Origin: Hyphomicrobium_B sp001006785 | GTDB lineage: Bacteria > Pseudomonadota > Alphaproteobacteria > Rhizobiales > Hyphomicrobiaceae | Length of the DNA: 64,000 nt | Direction of reading: 5' to 3' | Assembly: GCF_001006785.1 (NCBI RefSeq) | Contig: NZ_CDHO01000001.1 | Location: 186,001-250,000, forward strand | In this document: positions 1 through 8,960 of the stretch, piece after piece | Position numbering within the stretch: the stretch's first letter is position 1 | Layout of the letters: every line of letters starts with the position of its first letter | Program-made: the position numbers and the translations under genes | The notes under the pieces: model-generated | Told to the model about the DNA's origin: nothing | What the model saw: the letters and a program-made list of their open reading frames with translations, nothing else | Databases searched by the model: none

Positions 1-1
1 C

Positions 2-433
2 GAGCGGGCACGGGCGCTGCGTCCCGATGTTGTTTTCGGCGCCGATTTAATTGCGGGATTTCCAACTGAAACCGATGCGATGTTCGAGAACTCTCTGAAA
101 ATCGTCGACGAGTGCGGGCTCACCTATCTGCACGTATTTCCGTTCTCGCCGCGGCGTGGAACACCGGCGGCGCGCATGCCGCAGGTTCCGGGGAATATCG
201 TCAAGGAACGTGCCGCCGAGTTAAGGGCGAGAGGGCAGGCTGTGCTGTCATCTTATCTCGCCGCGCAACAAGGCCGGGCTGTCGATGTTCTTCTGGAAAG
301 CAACGGCATGGGACGAACGCCGCAGTTTGCGGAAGTCGATATGCGCAGCAGTGGTGCGGAGGCAGGCGAGATCGTTCATGCCGTCATTACCGGCGCCAGT
401 TCTACACGTTTGATCGGTGAGGTTCGCGCGTGA
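2..433 (+). CDS. mtaB: MtaB, tRNA threonylcarbamoyladenosine methylthiotransferase (C-terminal part)
   Basis: This is the 3' end of a radical-SAM methylthiotransferase; the frame is open from the left edge, so the iron-sulfur cluster cysteines lie outside the window. What remains holds the end of the radical-SAM barrel (GADLIAGFPTET and the HVFPFSPRRGTPAA stretch, both typical of MtaB) and a C-terminal TRAM-like segment. MtaB converts t6A37 to ms2t6A37 in tRNAs reading ANN codons. The stop overlaps the GTG start of ftsY by four bases (GTGA), so the two are translationally coupled. The mtaB-ftsY order is common in Hyphomicrobiales. Confidence 0.93.
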   Translation, partial: ERARALRPDVVFGADLIAGFPTETDAMFENSLKIVDECGLTYLHVFPFSPRRGTPAARMPQVPGNIVKERAAELRARGQAVLSSYLAAQQGRAVDVLLESNGMGRTPQFAEVDMRSSGAEAGEIVHAVITGASSTRLIGEVRA

Positions 434-1596
434 GTGAGCAACGCGAAAAAGGCAAGGGTTTCTTCGCGCGGCTTCTCGGCGGTTCGCAACCTCAGCCGCA
501 ACCGCAACAGCAACAGCCTGAGAAGCCGGTCGAAGAGACGGAAGCGAACGCGCCGCCTGCACTTCAATCCGCTCCTGAGCCTGAAGCCGTTGACGTGCCA
601 GTGCCAGTGCCAGTCGCTGCACCCGTCGAAGACCCTGTCGCGGCGCCTGTGCCGGTGCCCGCAGCCGAGGTGGAGCCTCAGCCGCGCGGCTGGTTTCAAA
701 AGCTGAAATCTGGGCTTGGCAAAACGTCCGCCAAGCTCACGTCGGGCATCACGGATCTCTTTTCCAAGCGCAAGCTCGATGCGGCGACGCTCGATGATCT
801 CGAGGATCTTCTCATTCAAGCGGACCTCGGCATCGCAACGACGGGCCGCATCACGGACGCCATCGGCAAGGGCCGCTTCGAGAAAGGCATCTCGGCGGAC
901 GAGGTTCGCGCCATTCTCGGCAGCGAAGTCGAGCGCGTCCTGAAACCGGTTGCCAAGCCGCTTGAGGTCGATGCCTCGCGCAAGCCGCACGTCATCATGA
1001 TGGTCGGCGTCAACGGCACCGGCAAGACGACCACGATCGGCAAGCTGGCGCAGAAGTTGAAGGCGGAGGGCAAGTCGGTTGTGCTCGCAGCCGGCGACAC
1101 ATTTCGCGCTGCCGCAATCGATCAGCTGAAGGTTTGGGGCGAGCGCACGGGGTGTCCTGTTGTCGCGCGCCAGGTTGGCGAAGATGCGTCGGGCTTGGCG
1201 TTCGACGCGTTGAAGCAAGCACAAGCAACTGGCGCCGATGTGCTTTTGCTCGATACCGCGGGCCGTTTGCAGAACAAACAAGCCTTGATGGAAGAACTTG
1301 AAAAAGTCATACGCGTTTTAAAAAAGCTCGATTCGACTGCTCCACACGATGTCATCCTCGTGCTGGACGCAACGACCGGGCAAAATGCATTGCAGCAAGT
1401 TGAAGTTTTTCGTGACCGCGCAGGCGTCACGGGGTTGGTTATGACGAAGCTCGACGGCACCGCGCGCGGAGGCATTCTGGTGGCGATCGCCGACAAGTTC
1501 GGTTTGCCCGTGCATGCGATCGGCGTTGGGGAAGGGGCCGACGATCTGCAGCCGTTCGAGGCCGCGGAATTCGCGCGCGCCATCGCCGGGACATAG
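430..1596 (+). CDS. ftsY: Signal recognition particle receptor FtsY
   Basis: The 388-residue SRP receptor GTPase docks ribosome-SRP complexes at the inner membrane. Residues 1 to about 85 form a low-complexity acidic, proline- and glutamine-rich A region, including a run of alternating QP and later VPVPV repeats. The NG domain follows, with the P-loop GVNGTGKT near residue 193, DTAGR near 275 and TKLDGTARGG near 338. The GTG start is set by overlap with the mtaB stop. The A-region repeats may vary in length between strains. Confidence 0.98.
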   Translation: MSEQREKGKGFFARLLGGSQPQPQPQQQQPEKPVEETEANAPPALQSAPEPEAVDVPVPVPVAAPVEDPVAAPVPVPAAEVEPQPRGWFQKLKSGLGKTSAKLTSGITDLFSKRKLDAATLDDLEDLLIQADLGIATTGRITDAIGKGRFEKGISADEVRAILGSEVERVLKPVAKPLEVDASRKPHVIMMVGVNGTGKTTTIGKLAQKLKAEGKSVVLAAGDTFRAAAIDQLKVWGERTGCPVVARQVGEDASGLAFDALKQAQATGADVLLLDTAGRLQNKQALMEELEKVIRVLKKLDSTAPHDVILVLDATTGQNALQQVEVFRDRAGVTGLVMTKLDGTARGGILVAIADKFGLPVHAIGVGEGADDLQPFEAAEFARAIAGT

Positions 1597-1617
1597 AATC
1601 AGGAATTGAGGTCGGGA

Positions 1618-2280
1618 ATGACGCAAGACGCGAACGTAGGGAACGAGGTCCGGACGCGCCCGGGCAAGCGCCTCTTTCCGTTCAACGCGGAGCAGACGAT
1701 CAATCTGCTGAGCGAGTTCGGCCCGCTCGTCACGATGTTCGTCGTCAATGCCATCTACGGCATCAACGTCGGGACGTGGGCGCTGATCATCACGACCGGC
1801 ATGGCGATCGTCGCGATGCTGTACATGTTCCACCGGCCGCCGATTTTTCCGTTGATCGCGTCGACGGTGACCGTCGTTTTCGGAGCGCTGACGATCATCA
1901 CCGGCGACCCGATGTGGGTTCAGATCAAGGTGACGATCTTTAATGCTCTGTTCGCGCTGTTTCTTGTCGGCGGGCTTTGGGTCAAGCACAACTTCTTCAA
2001 GTACGTGTTCGACAAGACGTTCCATTACACCGACGAGGGTTGGAACAAGTTCACGTGGAGCTTCGCGATCTTCTTTTTGCTGACGGCGGTCGCGAACGAG
2101 TATGTGCGTCGCGTGTACCACGACGAGGAATTCTATCGCATTTTCGGCTACTCGATGAGCGGCGTGAACGTGTGGATCCTGTTCAAGGTGGCGATCGTGC
2201 TGCCGGTGTCAGGCATCTACGCTTGGGTTGTCACGCGCCTCATGCAAAAATATCGCCTGCCGGATCCGGTTCACGACTGA
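1618..2280 (+). CDS. YciB/IspZ family inner-membrane septation protein, copy 1
   Basis: This 220-residue polytopic membrane protein belongs to the intracellular septation (YciB, formerly IspZ) family. It has the family opening LLSEFGPLVTMFVVNAIYG and about five hydrophobic segments. ATG 1618 is preferred over the upstream TTG 1606 because GAGG at 1608-1611 lies at good distance. YciB proteins affect cell length and envelope synthesis in enterobacteria. This copy is more divergent than the next gene, having gained an N-terminal charged tail and a different loop between the last two helices. It sits 21 bases after ftsY, probably in one transcript. Confidence 0.88.
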   Translation: MTQDANVGNEVRTRPGKRLFPFNAEQTINLLSEFGPLVTMFVVNAIYGINVGTWALIITTGMAIVAMLYMFHRPPIFPLIASTVTVVFGALTIITGDPMWVQIKVTIFNALFALFLVGGLWVKHNFFKYVFDKTFHYTDEGWNKFTWSFAIFFLLTAVANEYVRRVYHDEEFYRIFGYSMSGVNVWILFKVAIVLPVSGIYAWVVTRLMQKYRLPDPVHD

Positions 2281-2289
2281 AGGATTGCC

Positions 2290-2892
2290 ATGTCGGACGA
2301 GAATAAGGTCGTTGCAGCCGAGAACGCGCAGCTTTTCGACCGCAAGCAGCTTATCAAACTTGTCGTCGAATTCGGGCCGCTGCTGGTCTTCTTCGTCGCC
2401 AATAGCCGCTATGGCATCTACACCGGCACGGGCGCGTTTATGGTCGCGACGGTGGTTTCGTTGATCGCGTCGCGGACGCTGCTCGGGCGCATCGCCGTGA
2501 TGCCGCTGATCACAAGCGTCTTTGTTCTCGTCTTCGGCGGTCTGACGTTGTGGCTGCAGGACGACCATTTCATCAAAATCAAGCCGACGATGGTCAACGG
2601 CCTGTTCGCGGCGATCCTGTTCGTAGGCCTAGCGACAGGGCGACTGTTCCTGAAGATCGTGTTCGGCGAAGTGATGCGGCTCACCGATCAGGGATGGCGT
2701 ATCCTGACGTTTCGCTGGGCATTTTTCTTCGTGTTTCTCGCCGGGCTCAACGAGGTGATGTGGCGGTTCTTTTCGACCGACACCTGGGTCGCGTTCAAAG
2801 TCTTCGGCATTATGCCGATCACCTTCATATTCGCTCTCTGCCAGATCGGCATATTGAAGAAGTACGAGGACACAACCTCTGAGAGCACTTAA
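2290..2892 (+). CDS. yciB: YciB/IspZ family inner-membrane septation protein, copy 2
   Basis: This 200-residue protein is the canonical member of the pair. It carries VVEFGPLLVFFVANSRYGIY at the first helix, the WLQDDHFIKIKPT segment typical of the family, and MRLTDQGWRILTFRWAFFF. It follows copy 1 by nine bases, with AAGGATT just upstream as ribosome-binding site. Normal family length is about 180-210 residues. With copy 1 it forms a tandem paralog pair behind ftsY; the two are clearly diverged, so the duplication is old or the copies came from different sources. Confidence 0.93.
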   Translation: MSDENKVVAAENAQLFDRKQLIKLVVEFGPLLVFFVANSRYGIYTGTGAFMVATVVSLIASRTLLGRIAVMPLITSVFVLVFGGLTLWLQDDHFIKIKPTMVNGLFAAILFVGLATGRLFLKIVFGEVMRLTDQGWRILTFRWAFFFVFLAGLNEVMWRFFSTDTWVAFKVFGIMPITFIFALCQIGILKKYEDTTSEST

Positions 2893-3135
2893 TCGGATCA
2901 AGCAATCCTGTAGTATTTTTTGATCGATCATCAGTATACGTCAGTTGAAGCACTGCTTTACGATTTGTTTTCCAGTTGAAAATTATTTTTGCTGGACGCG
3001 ATGCTGTTGCTCGTGGTTTAGGGCGGCTACTTAAACTTCTCAAACACAACGCACGCGGCCTCGAAACTTGTGTCCATCTTATGCGGCGCAACGAGGCTTG
3101 CCGTTTTCCAAAAACGGGCGGGCATCAGGATGCGA

Positions 3136-3609
3136 ATGGCACGGGAACCTGCACATAACCGTCTTGAACGGTCTCCTCTTCATCTTCTTCACAGAGCTGG
3201 CCAGAGCGCGGCCGAGATGTTTCAGATCGAGCTCGGGGCCGACGGGCTGACGCCGCGGCAGTACGCTGTTCTGCTCACGGTTGCGCAGAATGAGGGATTG
3301 AATCAGACGCAGCTCGTCGAGCTGACGGGCATCGATCGGTCGACGCTGGCGGACATCATCCGGCGCATGCTGAAGAAGGGCATGCTGCAACGGCGGCGGA
3401 CGCGCAACGACGCCCGGGCCTATTCCGTCAAGATCACCGAGCAGGGTACGCGCATTCTGAAAGCGCACGATCCGCTGGCGCGCCGTGTCGACGAACGCAT
3501 TCTCGCGAGTCTCGCCGTTGCGCAGCGCGAGCGCTTTTTGCAGGATCTGAATGCGATCGTTCAGACTCTGGCCCGGCTCAAGGCCAAGGAAGCCGCCGCC
3601 AAGCAATAA
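3136..3609 (+). CDS. MarR family transcriptional regulator
   Basis: The 157-residue winged-helix regulator carries the MarR core: LTPRQYAVLLTVAQNEGLNQ, then the recognition region TGIDRSTLADIIRRMLKKG and the wing RRRTRNDARAYSV. The start at ATG 3136 has AGGA five bases upstream; the frame stays open to 3070, but the added residues look non-coding. The 240-base gap before it contains no other gene. Its target is unknown and no operator was identified. Confidence 0.9.
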   Translation: MAREPAHNRLERSPLHLLHRAGQSAAEMFQIELGADGLTPRQYAVLLTVAQNEGLNQTQLVELTGIDRSTLADIIRRMLKKGMLQRRRTRNDARAYSVKITEQGTRILKAHDPLARRVDERILASLAVAQRERFLQDLNAIVQTLARLKAKEAAAKQ

Positions 3610-3638
3610 AAAAGGCTGGCGTTTCCGCCAGCCTGTTT
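3608..3638. terminator. Bidirectional intrinsic terminator
   Basis: A perfect 9-bp stem AGGCTGGCG / CGCCAGCCT (3613-3621 and 3626-3634) with a TTTC loop is flanked by an A run on the left and GTTT on the right. It lies between the convergent marR gene and asd, so it can stop transcription from both sides. Confidence 0.85.
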
Positions 3639-3666
3639 ACGTCGCCCTATTTGACCTGCAGGCGGC

Positions 3667-4698
3667 TTAAGCTGCCTGACGCACCAGCCGCTGATGGATG
3701 AGCGTTTCCGCGATCTGCACCGCGTTGAGCGCGGCGCCCTTCAGTAGGTTGTCGGACACGATCCACATCGTCAGGCCGTTCTCGACGGTCGCGTCTTCGC
3801 GGATGCGGGAGACGAACGTCGAGAATTCGCCGGCGGCTTCGACGGGCGTGACGTAGCCGCCCGGCTCGCGCTTATCGACGACCATGATGCCGGGCGCGGC
3901 GCGCAGAATTTCGCGCGCTTCATCGGGGCTGATCGGCTTTTCGAACTCGATGTTGACGGCTTCCGAGTGACCGACGAACACCGGCACGCGCACGCATGTG
4001 GCGGTGAGACGGATCTTCGGGTCGAGAATCTTCTTCGTCTCGGCCAGCATCTTCCATTCCTCTTTCGTGTAGCCGTCTTCCATGAAGACGTCGATCTGAG
4101 GAATGCAGTTGAAGGCGATCTGCTTCGGAAACTTCTTCGGCTCGACTTCCTGGCCCGGAACGTACTTGCCCTTGGTCTGGTGCCAGAGTTCGTCCATCGC
4201 GTCTTTGCCGGCGCCCGACACGGACTGATAAGTCGAGACGACGACACGCGTGATGCCGGCCGCATCGTGCAGCGGCTTCAACGCGACCACGAGCTGGGCC
4301 GTCGAGCAGTTCGGATTGGCGATGATGTTCTTCTTCGTGAAGCCGCGCACGGCGTCGCCGTTGACTTCGGGGACGATGAGCGGCACGTCCTGGTCGTACC
4401 GCCAGCACGACGAGTTATCGATGACGATGGTGCCCTGCGCGCCGATGCGTGGCGACCAGTCCTTCGACACGGACGAGCCAGCCGACATCAGGCAGAAGTC
4501 GACGCCCTTGAAGTCGAACGTTTCAAGGTCGCGGCATTTAAGGACGGAGTCGCCGAACGAGACTTCGGTGCCGATCGAGCGGCGCGATGCCAGCGGGTAA
4601 AGCTCGCTGATCGGGAATTTCCGCTCCGCGAGCACGTTCAGCATTTCGCGGCCCACATTGCCGGTGGCGCCAACGATGGCGACCTTGTAGCCCATCAT
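3667..4698 (-). CDS. asd: Aspartate-semialdehyde dehydrogenase
   Basis: The 343-residue enzyme makes L-aspartate semialdehyde from aspartyl phosphate, the branch point to lysine/diaminopimelate, threonine and methionine. Visible motifs are the N-terminal Rossmann signature VAIVGATGNVGREML and the catalytic cysteine in NPNCSTAQLV. The frame runs open to 4827, but ATG 4698 is chosen because AAGGA lies five bases upstream and it gives normal family length. It is transcribed towards the terminator at 3608. Confidence 0.97.
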   Translation of the reverse strand: MMGYKVAIVGATGNVGREMLNVLAERKFPISELYPLASRRSIGTEVSFGDSVLKCRDLETFDFKGVDFCLMSAGSSVSKDWSPRIGAQGTIVIDNSSCWRYDQDVPLIVPEVNGDAVRGFTKKNIIANPNCSTAQLVVALKPLHDAAGITRVVVSTYQSVSGAGKDAMDELWHQTKGKYVPGQEVEPKKFPKQIAFNCIPQIDVFMEDGYTKEEWKMLAETKKILDPKIRLTATCVRVPVFVGHSEAVNIEFEKPISPDEAREILRAAPGIMVVDKREPGGYVTPVEAAGEFSTFVSRIREDATVENGLTMWIVSDNLLKGAALNAVQIAETLIHQRLVRQAA

Positions 4699-4881
4699 CC
4701 ATGTCCTTGAGTTTGCCGGTGCGCGCGATTGGCTCGGCCAGCGCGGCAGATGGTTTATACGGAAAATCACATACGCGGGAGGGCCACGAGTTTCAAGTTT
4801 GTTCGCAATTTTGGACCTTCGTGGCATGCTCGGGTCACAATCTGCCGGTCCTTTACGGACACTCAGTTGCAGGACGGCGTC

Positions 4882-5340
4882 ATGCGTCTCACATACCCAG
4901 CTTTGCTTGCCGGTTTCAGCGTAGCCGCGGCCCTGTTCGCGTCAGGACCGCTTGGAGCCGTTCCGTCGCAGCCCGTTTGGCTCGACGGCGGAGAAATCCT
5001 CAATCGCTTCGGCGATCAGACGATCGACGGCCGCTATGCGAGCGGGAAGGCGTTTACGGAGCGATACGCCGCGGATGGCCGGGTCACCTATAGGGAGCCC
5101 GGAATGTCGCTCGCGGGGCGCTGGTCGGTGACCGAGGGGACCTTGTGCACGATTTACGATGGTGATGCGTCAGGCGGGTGCTATCGCGTCGCGCGCGTCG
5201 ATAGCAACTGCTACGAATTCTATTTCGTATCGCGAACCGAGGCAGCGGCTCCCGGTCCGGCTGACGGCAAACCGGCCTGGACGGCGCGCGGCGCGCTGCA
5301 AGGCCAAGCCAGCTCGTGTCACGATCAGCCGAGCGTGTGA
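4882..5340 (+). CDS. Secreted DUF995-like protein
   Basis: The 152-residue protein has a clear signal peptide (charged start, hydrophobic core, cut near the GAVPSQP segment). The mature part follows the DUF995 pattern: an EILNRFGDQTIDGRY opening, then a W-x-V-x-x-G-T-L-C segment and a CYRV segment with paired cysteines, ending in YEFYFVS. The open frame extends to 4729, overlapping the asd leader, but only the part from ATG 4882 is protein-like. Its function is unknown. It lies between divergent asd and convergent leuB. Confidence 0.75.
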   Translation: MRLTYPALLAGFSVAAALFASGPLGAVPSQPVWLDGGEILNRFGDQTIDGRYASGKAFTERYAADGRVTYREPGMSLAGRWSVTEGTLCTIYDGDASGGCYRVARVDSNCYEFYFVSRTEAAAPGPADGKPAWTARGALQGQASSCHDQPSV

Positions 5341-5353
5341 AAGTTTTTGGTTG

Positions 5354-5394
5354 GCGCCCTGCGACTCCCCTGCGGGGAGCCGGCCGCAGGGCGC
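5354..5394. repeat. Nested-hairpin repeat element, copy A
   Basis: The outer stem is a perfect 10 bp (GCGCCCTGCG 5354-5363 with CGCAGGGCGC 5385-5394). Inside lies a bulged A, a 6-bp inner stem CTCCCC/GGGGAG with loop TGC, and an unpaired CCGGC on the 3' side. The same architecture with compensating base changes occurs at 28014 and 42000. This copy sits between two convergent genes, a place where it could also slow transcription. Confidence 0.85.
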
Positions 5395-5399
5395 GGGAG

Positions 5400-6515
5400 T
5401 TATGCCGCGAGAGCTTTGAGTTCGGTTTCGACCGCCTTGCCCATGTCGCTCGTTCCGACCTTCGTCATGCCGGGCTGCATGATGTCGCCGGTGCGCAGTC
5501 CCTTGTCGAGAACGCGCGCGATCGCCTGATCGACGAGATCGGCTTCCTTGCCCATGTCGAAGGAATAACGCAACGCCATGCCGAACGACGCGATCGTCGC
5601 GATCGGATTGGCGAGGCCCTGTCCGGCGATATCGGGCGCCGAGCCGTGCACGGGCTCGTAGAGGGCTTTGCGGCGTCCGGTCTTGGGATCGGGCGCGCCG
5701 AGTGAGGCCGACGGAAGCATGCCGAGCGAGCCGGTCATCATCGCGGCTTCATCCGACAGCACGTCGCCAAAGAGGTTGTCGGTGACGATGACGTCGAACT
5801 GCTTTGGATTGCGGATGAGCTGCATGGCGCAGTTGTCGGCCAGAATGTGCTCGAGCTTGACGTCCGGCGCGTACGACTTGTGCACGTCGGTCGTGACCTG
5901 TTTCCAGAGCACGCCGGTCCGCATGACGTTATGCTTTTCCGCCGAATGGACGAGGTTGCGGCGCTTCTTTGCGAGATCGAACGCGACCTTGGTGATGCGC
6001 TCGATTTCATGCGTCGTGTAGAGCTGTGTGTCGACGGCGCGTTTTTCGCCGTTCTCGAGCGTCACGATTTCCTTCGGCTCGCCGAAGTAGACGCCGCCCG
6101 TCAGCTCGCGGACGATCATGATGTCGAGGCCTTCGACGAGTTCGCGCTTCAGGCTCGATGCATCCGCCAGCGCCGGATAGCAGATGGCGGGGCGAAGGTT
6201 GGCGAAGAGATCGAGATCCTTGCGCAGGCGGAGAAGGCCCGCTTCGGGGCGATGCTGGTAGGGAACGCCGGCCCATTTCGGTCCGCCGACGGCGCCGAAC
6301 ATCACGGCGTCCGCTTTCTGAGCCTTGTCCATGGCTTCGTCGGTGACGGCGACGCCGTGCGCGTCATAGGCCGCGCCGCCGACGAGATCGCGCTCGACGT
6401 GAAAGCGCGCCGTGTTGCTTTTGGCGTTGAAGAAGGCGATCAGCCGTTCGACCTCGGCGATCGTCTCGACGCCGATCCCGTCGCCGGGCAGAAGCAAAAG
6501 CGAATGCGTGGTCAT
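5400..6515 (-). CDS. leuB: 3-isopropylmalate dehydrogenase
   Basis: The 371-residue leucine-biosynthesis enzyme oxidatively decarboxylates 3-isopropylmalate. The start LLLPGDGIGVETIAEV, the substrate-binding RLRKDLDLFANLRP, the family signature NLFGDVLSDEAAMMTGSLGM and EPVHGSAPDIAGQG are all present, and length is normal. Its partners leuD and leuC lie 31 and 36 kb to the right on the same strand. Confidence 0.98.
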   Translation of the reverse strand: MTTHSLLLLPGDGIGVETIAEVERLIAFFNAKSNTARFHVERDLVGGAAYDAHGVAVTDEAMDKAQKADAVMFGAVGGPKWAGVPYQHRPEAGLLRLRKDLDLFANLRPAICYPALADASSLKRELVEGLDIMIVRELTGGVYFGEPKEIVTLENGEKRAVDTQLYTTHEIERITKVAFDLAKKRRNLVHSAEKHNVMRTGVLWKQVTTDVHKSYAPDVKLEHILADNCAMQLIRNPKQFDVIVTDNLFGDVLSDEAAMMTGSLGMLPSASLGAPDPKTGRRKALYEPVHGSAPDIAGQGLANPIATIASFGMALRYSFDMGKEADLVDQAIARVLDKGLRTGDIMQPGMTKVGTSDMGKAVETELKALAA

Positions 6516-6673
6516 GGCGGCCGTCCTTGCAGCATATGTCAGGGGAAATCAGTCGCCGGAGTGCTAGCGTTCCGGACGCTAAGGAGCAAGCGTCCGGCCG
6601 CAAAAAGGCACTTTGGCGCAGAATTCGCCCGTTAACGGTGCAGTGGCGATTGCCGGTCGGTCAGGCTTCGTCG

Positions 6674-7270
6674 TCAGCCGGCGAACGGCAGCGGGAACGC
6701 AAGCGTAAAGCCGCCGATCGTTGCCAAGCTGCCAAGAGCGCCGAGGAAGAAGCTTGCCGCTAGGACCAGGTTTCCGCCGGAAATGATCGCGACGGAGGCG
6801 AGGACGATCGCGATCTGCAACAGTGCCTGTCCGTAGTCGAAGTAGGGTCCGCGCTGCAGAGATTTATCGCGATCGGCTTCGAGTGATTTACCCTTGTTGA
6901 ACAGCTCGTCCAAACCCTCGCCGCTTTTCGGGTCGCTCGTCAGAGATTTGTCCTGCTCTTTGTAGCCGGCAATCTTTTCTTCGATGGATTTTCTGGCGTC
7001 ATCCGGTATGGCGGGCGTCGCTTTCAGCATCACCTCGAATTCGTCGGTGTGCAGTCTGAGCGCCTGACGGCGTGCGTTCTTCGCCTGGAAGAAGGCCCAG
7101 ACATTCGATGCGGCGATGTTCTGCTGGGTCGCATCCTGCTGGGCGTTGCTGCCGCCGAGGCTGCAGATCGCAAGGATGACGGCGAGGATGGCGATATAGA
7201 CGCCGACGAGCTTGTCGCGGCCCTTTGAGTTCTCGCGATCGGCATCCCGCCCGAGTTCTTCAAACGCCAT
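6674..7270 (-). CDS. DUF4337-type membrane protein
   Basis: The 198-residue protein has a short charged start, a transmembrane helix (VGVYIAILAVILAICSLGG), a long helical middle with the WAFFQAKNARRQALRL stretch, and two C-terminal hydrophobic segments. This layout and the SNAQQDATQQNIAASNVWAF-type opening match DUF4337. No enzyme motif is seen. It lies 30 bases after gpmA-facing sequence and may be transcribed on its own. Confidence 0.75.
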   Translation of the reverse strand: MAFEELGRDADRENSKGRDKLVGVYIAILAVILAICSLGGSNAQQDATQQNIAASNVWAFFQAKNARRQALRLHTDEFEVMLKATPAIPDDARKSIEEKIAGYKEQDKSLTSDPKSGEGLDELFNKGKSLEADRDKSLQRGPYFDYGQALLQIAIVLASVAIISGGNLVLAASFFLGALGSLATIGGFTLAFPLPFAG

Positions 7271-7300
7271 GACTACCCCCGATATGCGACTAGATGCTTG

Positions 7301-7975
7301 TCAGACGATACGATCTTCCGGCGGGGCGGCGAGCGATCGCGCCGGCAAAAGATCCTTGCGATCGATGGCCCTGCCGTCTGCTCCGAGGCGATAAAGAATT
7401 GGCGCGCCGGTCGCAAGCTCGCGCTGAAGGATTTCGTCGCCGTTGAGCCCTTCGAGTATCATGATGAGCGAGCGCAACGAATTGCCATGCGCGACGATGA
7501 TGACGTTCTTGCTCTGTGTAATTTGCGGCCAGATCGCGCTGTCGTAGTAGGGCCGCACGCGTGCCAGCGTATCTTTCAGGCTTTCGCCGCCGGGCGGCGG
7601 GATGTCGTAGGAGCGGCGCCAATCGCGGACTTGCGCCTCGCCCCATTTCTTGCGGGCTTCGTCTTTGTTCAGTCCCGACAGCTCACCGTAGTCGCGTTCA
7701 TTCAGGGCAGCATCGCGCACGATCGGAACGTCGGGCTGATCAAGCTCGGAGAGGATGATGTCGAGCGTGTGCTGGGCGCGCTTCAAAACGCTGGTGAATG
7801 CGATGTCGAACTTCACGCCGTTGTCGCGGATCATGCGGCCGGCGACGCGGGCTTCAATCACGCCTTTCTCGGTCAGGTCCGGATTGCGCCACCCGGTGAA
7901 CAGATTGAGCCGGTTCCATTCGCTCTCTCCGTGGCGCACGAGCACGAGAATATTGTCTGTCAGCGCGTCTGTCAT
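7301..7975 (-). CDS. gpmA: 2,3-bisphosphoglycerate-dependent phosphoglycerate mutase
   Basis: The 224-residue histidine-phosphatase-fold enzyme interconverts 3- and 2-phosphoglycerate. The phosphohistidine motif LVRHGESEWN is near residue 11 and the second catalytic histidine is in VAHGNSLR near 160. ALNERDYGELSGLNK is typical of the cofactor-dependent family. It lies 41 bases after dapB on the same strand, an arrangement common in Hyphomicrobiales. Confidence 0.96.
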   Translation of the reverse strand: MTDALTDNILVLVRHGESEWNRLNLFTGWRNPDLTEKGVIEARVAGRMIRDNGVKFDIAFTSVLKRAQHTLDIILSELDQPDVPIVRDAALNERDYGELSGLNKDEARKKWGEAQVRDWRRSYDIPPPGGESLKDTLARVRPYYDSAIWPQITQSKNVIIVAHGNSLRSLIMILEGLNGDEILQRELATGAPILYRLGADGRAIDRKDLLPARSLAAPPEDRIV

Positions 7976-8016
7976 AGCCTCGTCAATACGTTTGCGATGA
8001 TGCGGTCGTCAGAAGG

Positions 8017-8817
8017 TCAGGAAATGCCGAGCACGTCGGTCATGGCGTAGAGCCCGGGCGGCTTGTCTTTGGTCCAAAGTGCCGCTTTCACCGCGCCTCT
8101 CGCGAATATCCCGCGGTCGGCCGCGCGGTGGGTGAGTTCGATGCGTTCGCCGTCGCCCGCGAAGATCACGGTGTGATCGCCGACGACTGTGCCGCCGCGA
8201 AGCGTGGCAAAGCCGATGTCGCCGGTATGGCGTGGTCCTGTATGTCCATCGCGCGTGCGTACCGAGTGCTCTTCCAGATCAAGGTCGCGTCCCTGGGCGG
8301 CGGCGTCTCCAAGCATCAACGCGGTTCCCGACGGCGCGTCGATCTTCATGCGGTGATGCATTTCAACAATTTCGATATCGAAGTCGTTCCCCAGTGCAGC
8401 GGCGACCTGGCGCGTCAATGCAGCGAGCAGGTTGACGCCGAGGCTCATGTTCCCGGCTTTGACGATAGCGATTTTGGTTGCGGCCTCCGCGATCGCGGCC
8501 TCCGCGGCTTTGTCGAAGCCCGTGGTTCCGATGATGTGCGCCGTACCCGACTGCGCGGCGAGGCTCGCGAATTCGACGGTCGCTTTCGGCACTGTGAAAT
8601 CGATGATCGCGTCGGCTGCGGCAATCACGGCTGCGACATCGCTCGAGACGGCGATGCCGAGACGCTCAATGCCGGCCAGTTCGCCGATGTCCTTGCCGAG
8701 AGCGGGCGAACCAATGGGCTCCGTCGCGCCGCTTATCATAGTTTGGGGTTCGGCTGCGATCGCGGCGATCAGCTGACGGCCCATGCGGCCCGCTGCGCCC
8801 ATGACTGCGATCTTCAT
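8017..8817 (-). CDS. dapB: 4-hydroxy-tetrahydrodipicolinate reductase
   Basis: The 266-residue enzyme of the lysine/diaminopimelate pathway carries the Rossmann start VMGAAGRMGRQL, the cofactor-proximal IDFTVPKAT, the active-site segment EIVEMHHRMKIDAPSGTAL and the VGDHTVIFAGDGERIELTH stretch. Length is normal. It heads a likely dapB-gpmA transcript. Confidence 0.97.
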   Translation of the reverse strand: MKIAVMGAAGRMGRQLIAAIAAEPQTMISGATEPIGSPALGKDIGELAGIERLGIAVSSDVAAVIAAADAIIDFTVPKATVEFASLAAQSGTAHIIGTTGFDKAAEAAIAEAATKIAIVKAGNMSLGVNLLAALTRQVAAALGNDFDIEIVEMHHRMKIDAPSGTALMLGDAAAQGRDLDLEEHSVRTRDGHTGPRHTGDIGFATLRGGTVVGDHTVIFAGDGERIELTHRAADRGIFARGAVKAALWTKDKPPGLYAMTDVLGIS

Positions 8818-8960
8818 CTCGTCTCCTAGCGGTTATGAGAACGCGACCCCCACGCGGCGGGGTATAGCAACGTCGCTAGGAGAGAGGAAGTGCGCAGGGG
8901 CGGGAAATCGCCGCGGTTGCCGGCATGGTCAACGTAAATCGCGCCTGCAATTCGTTTTAC

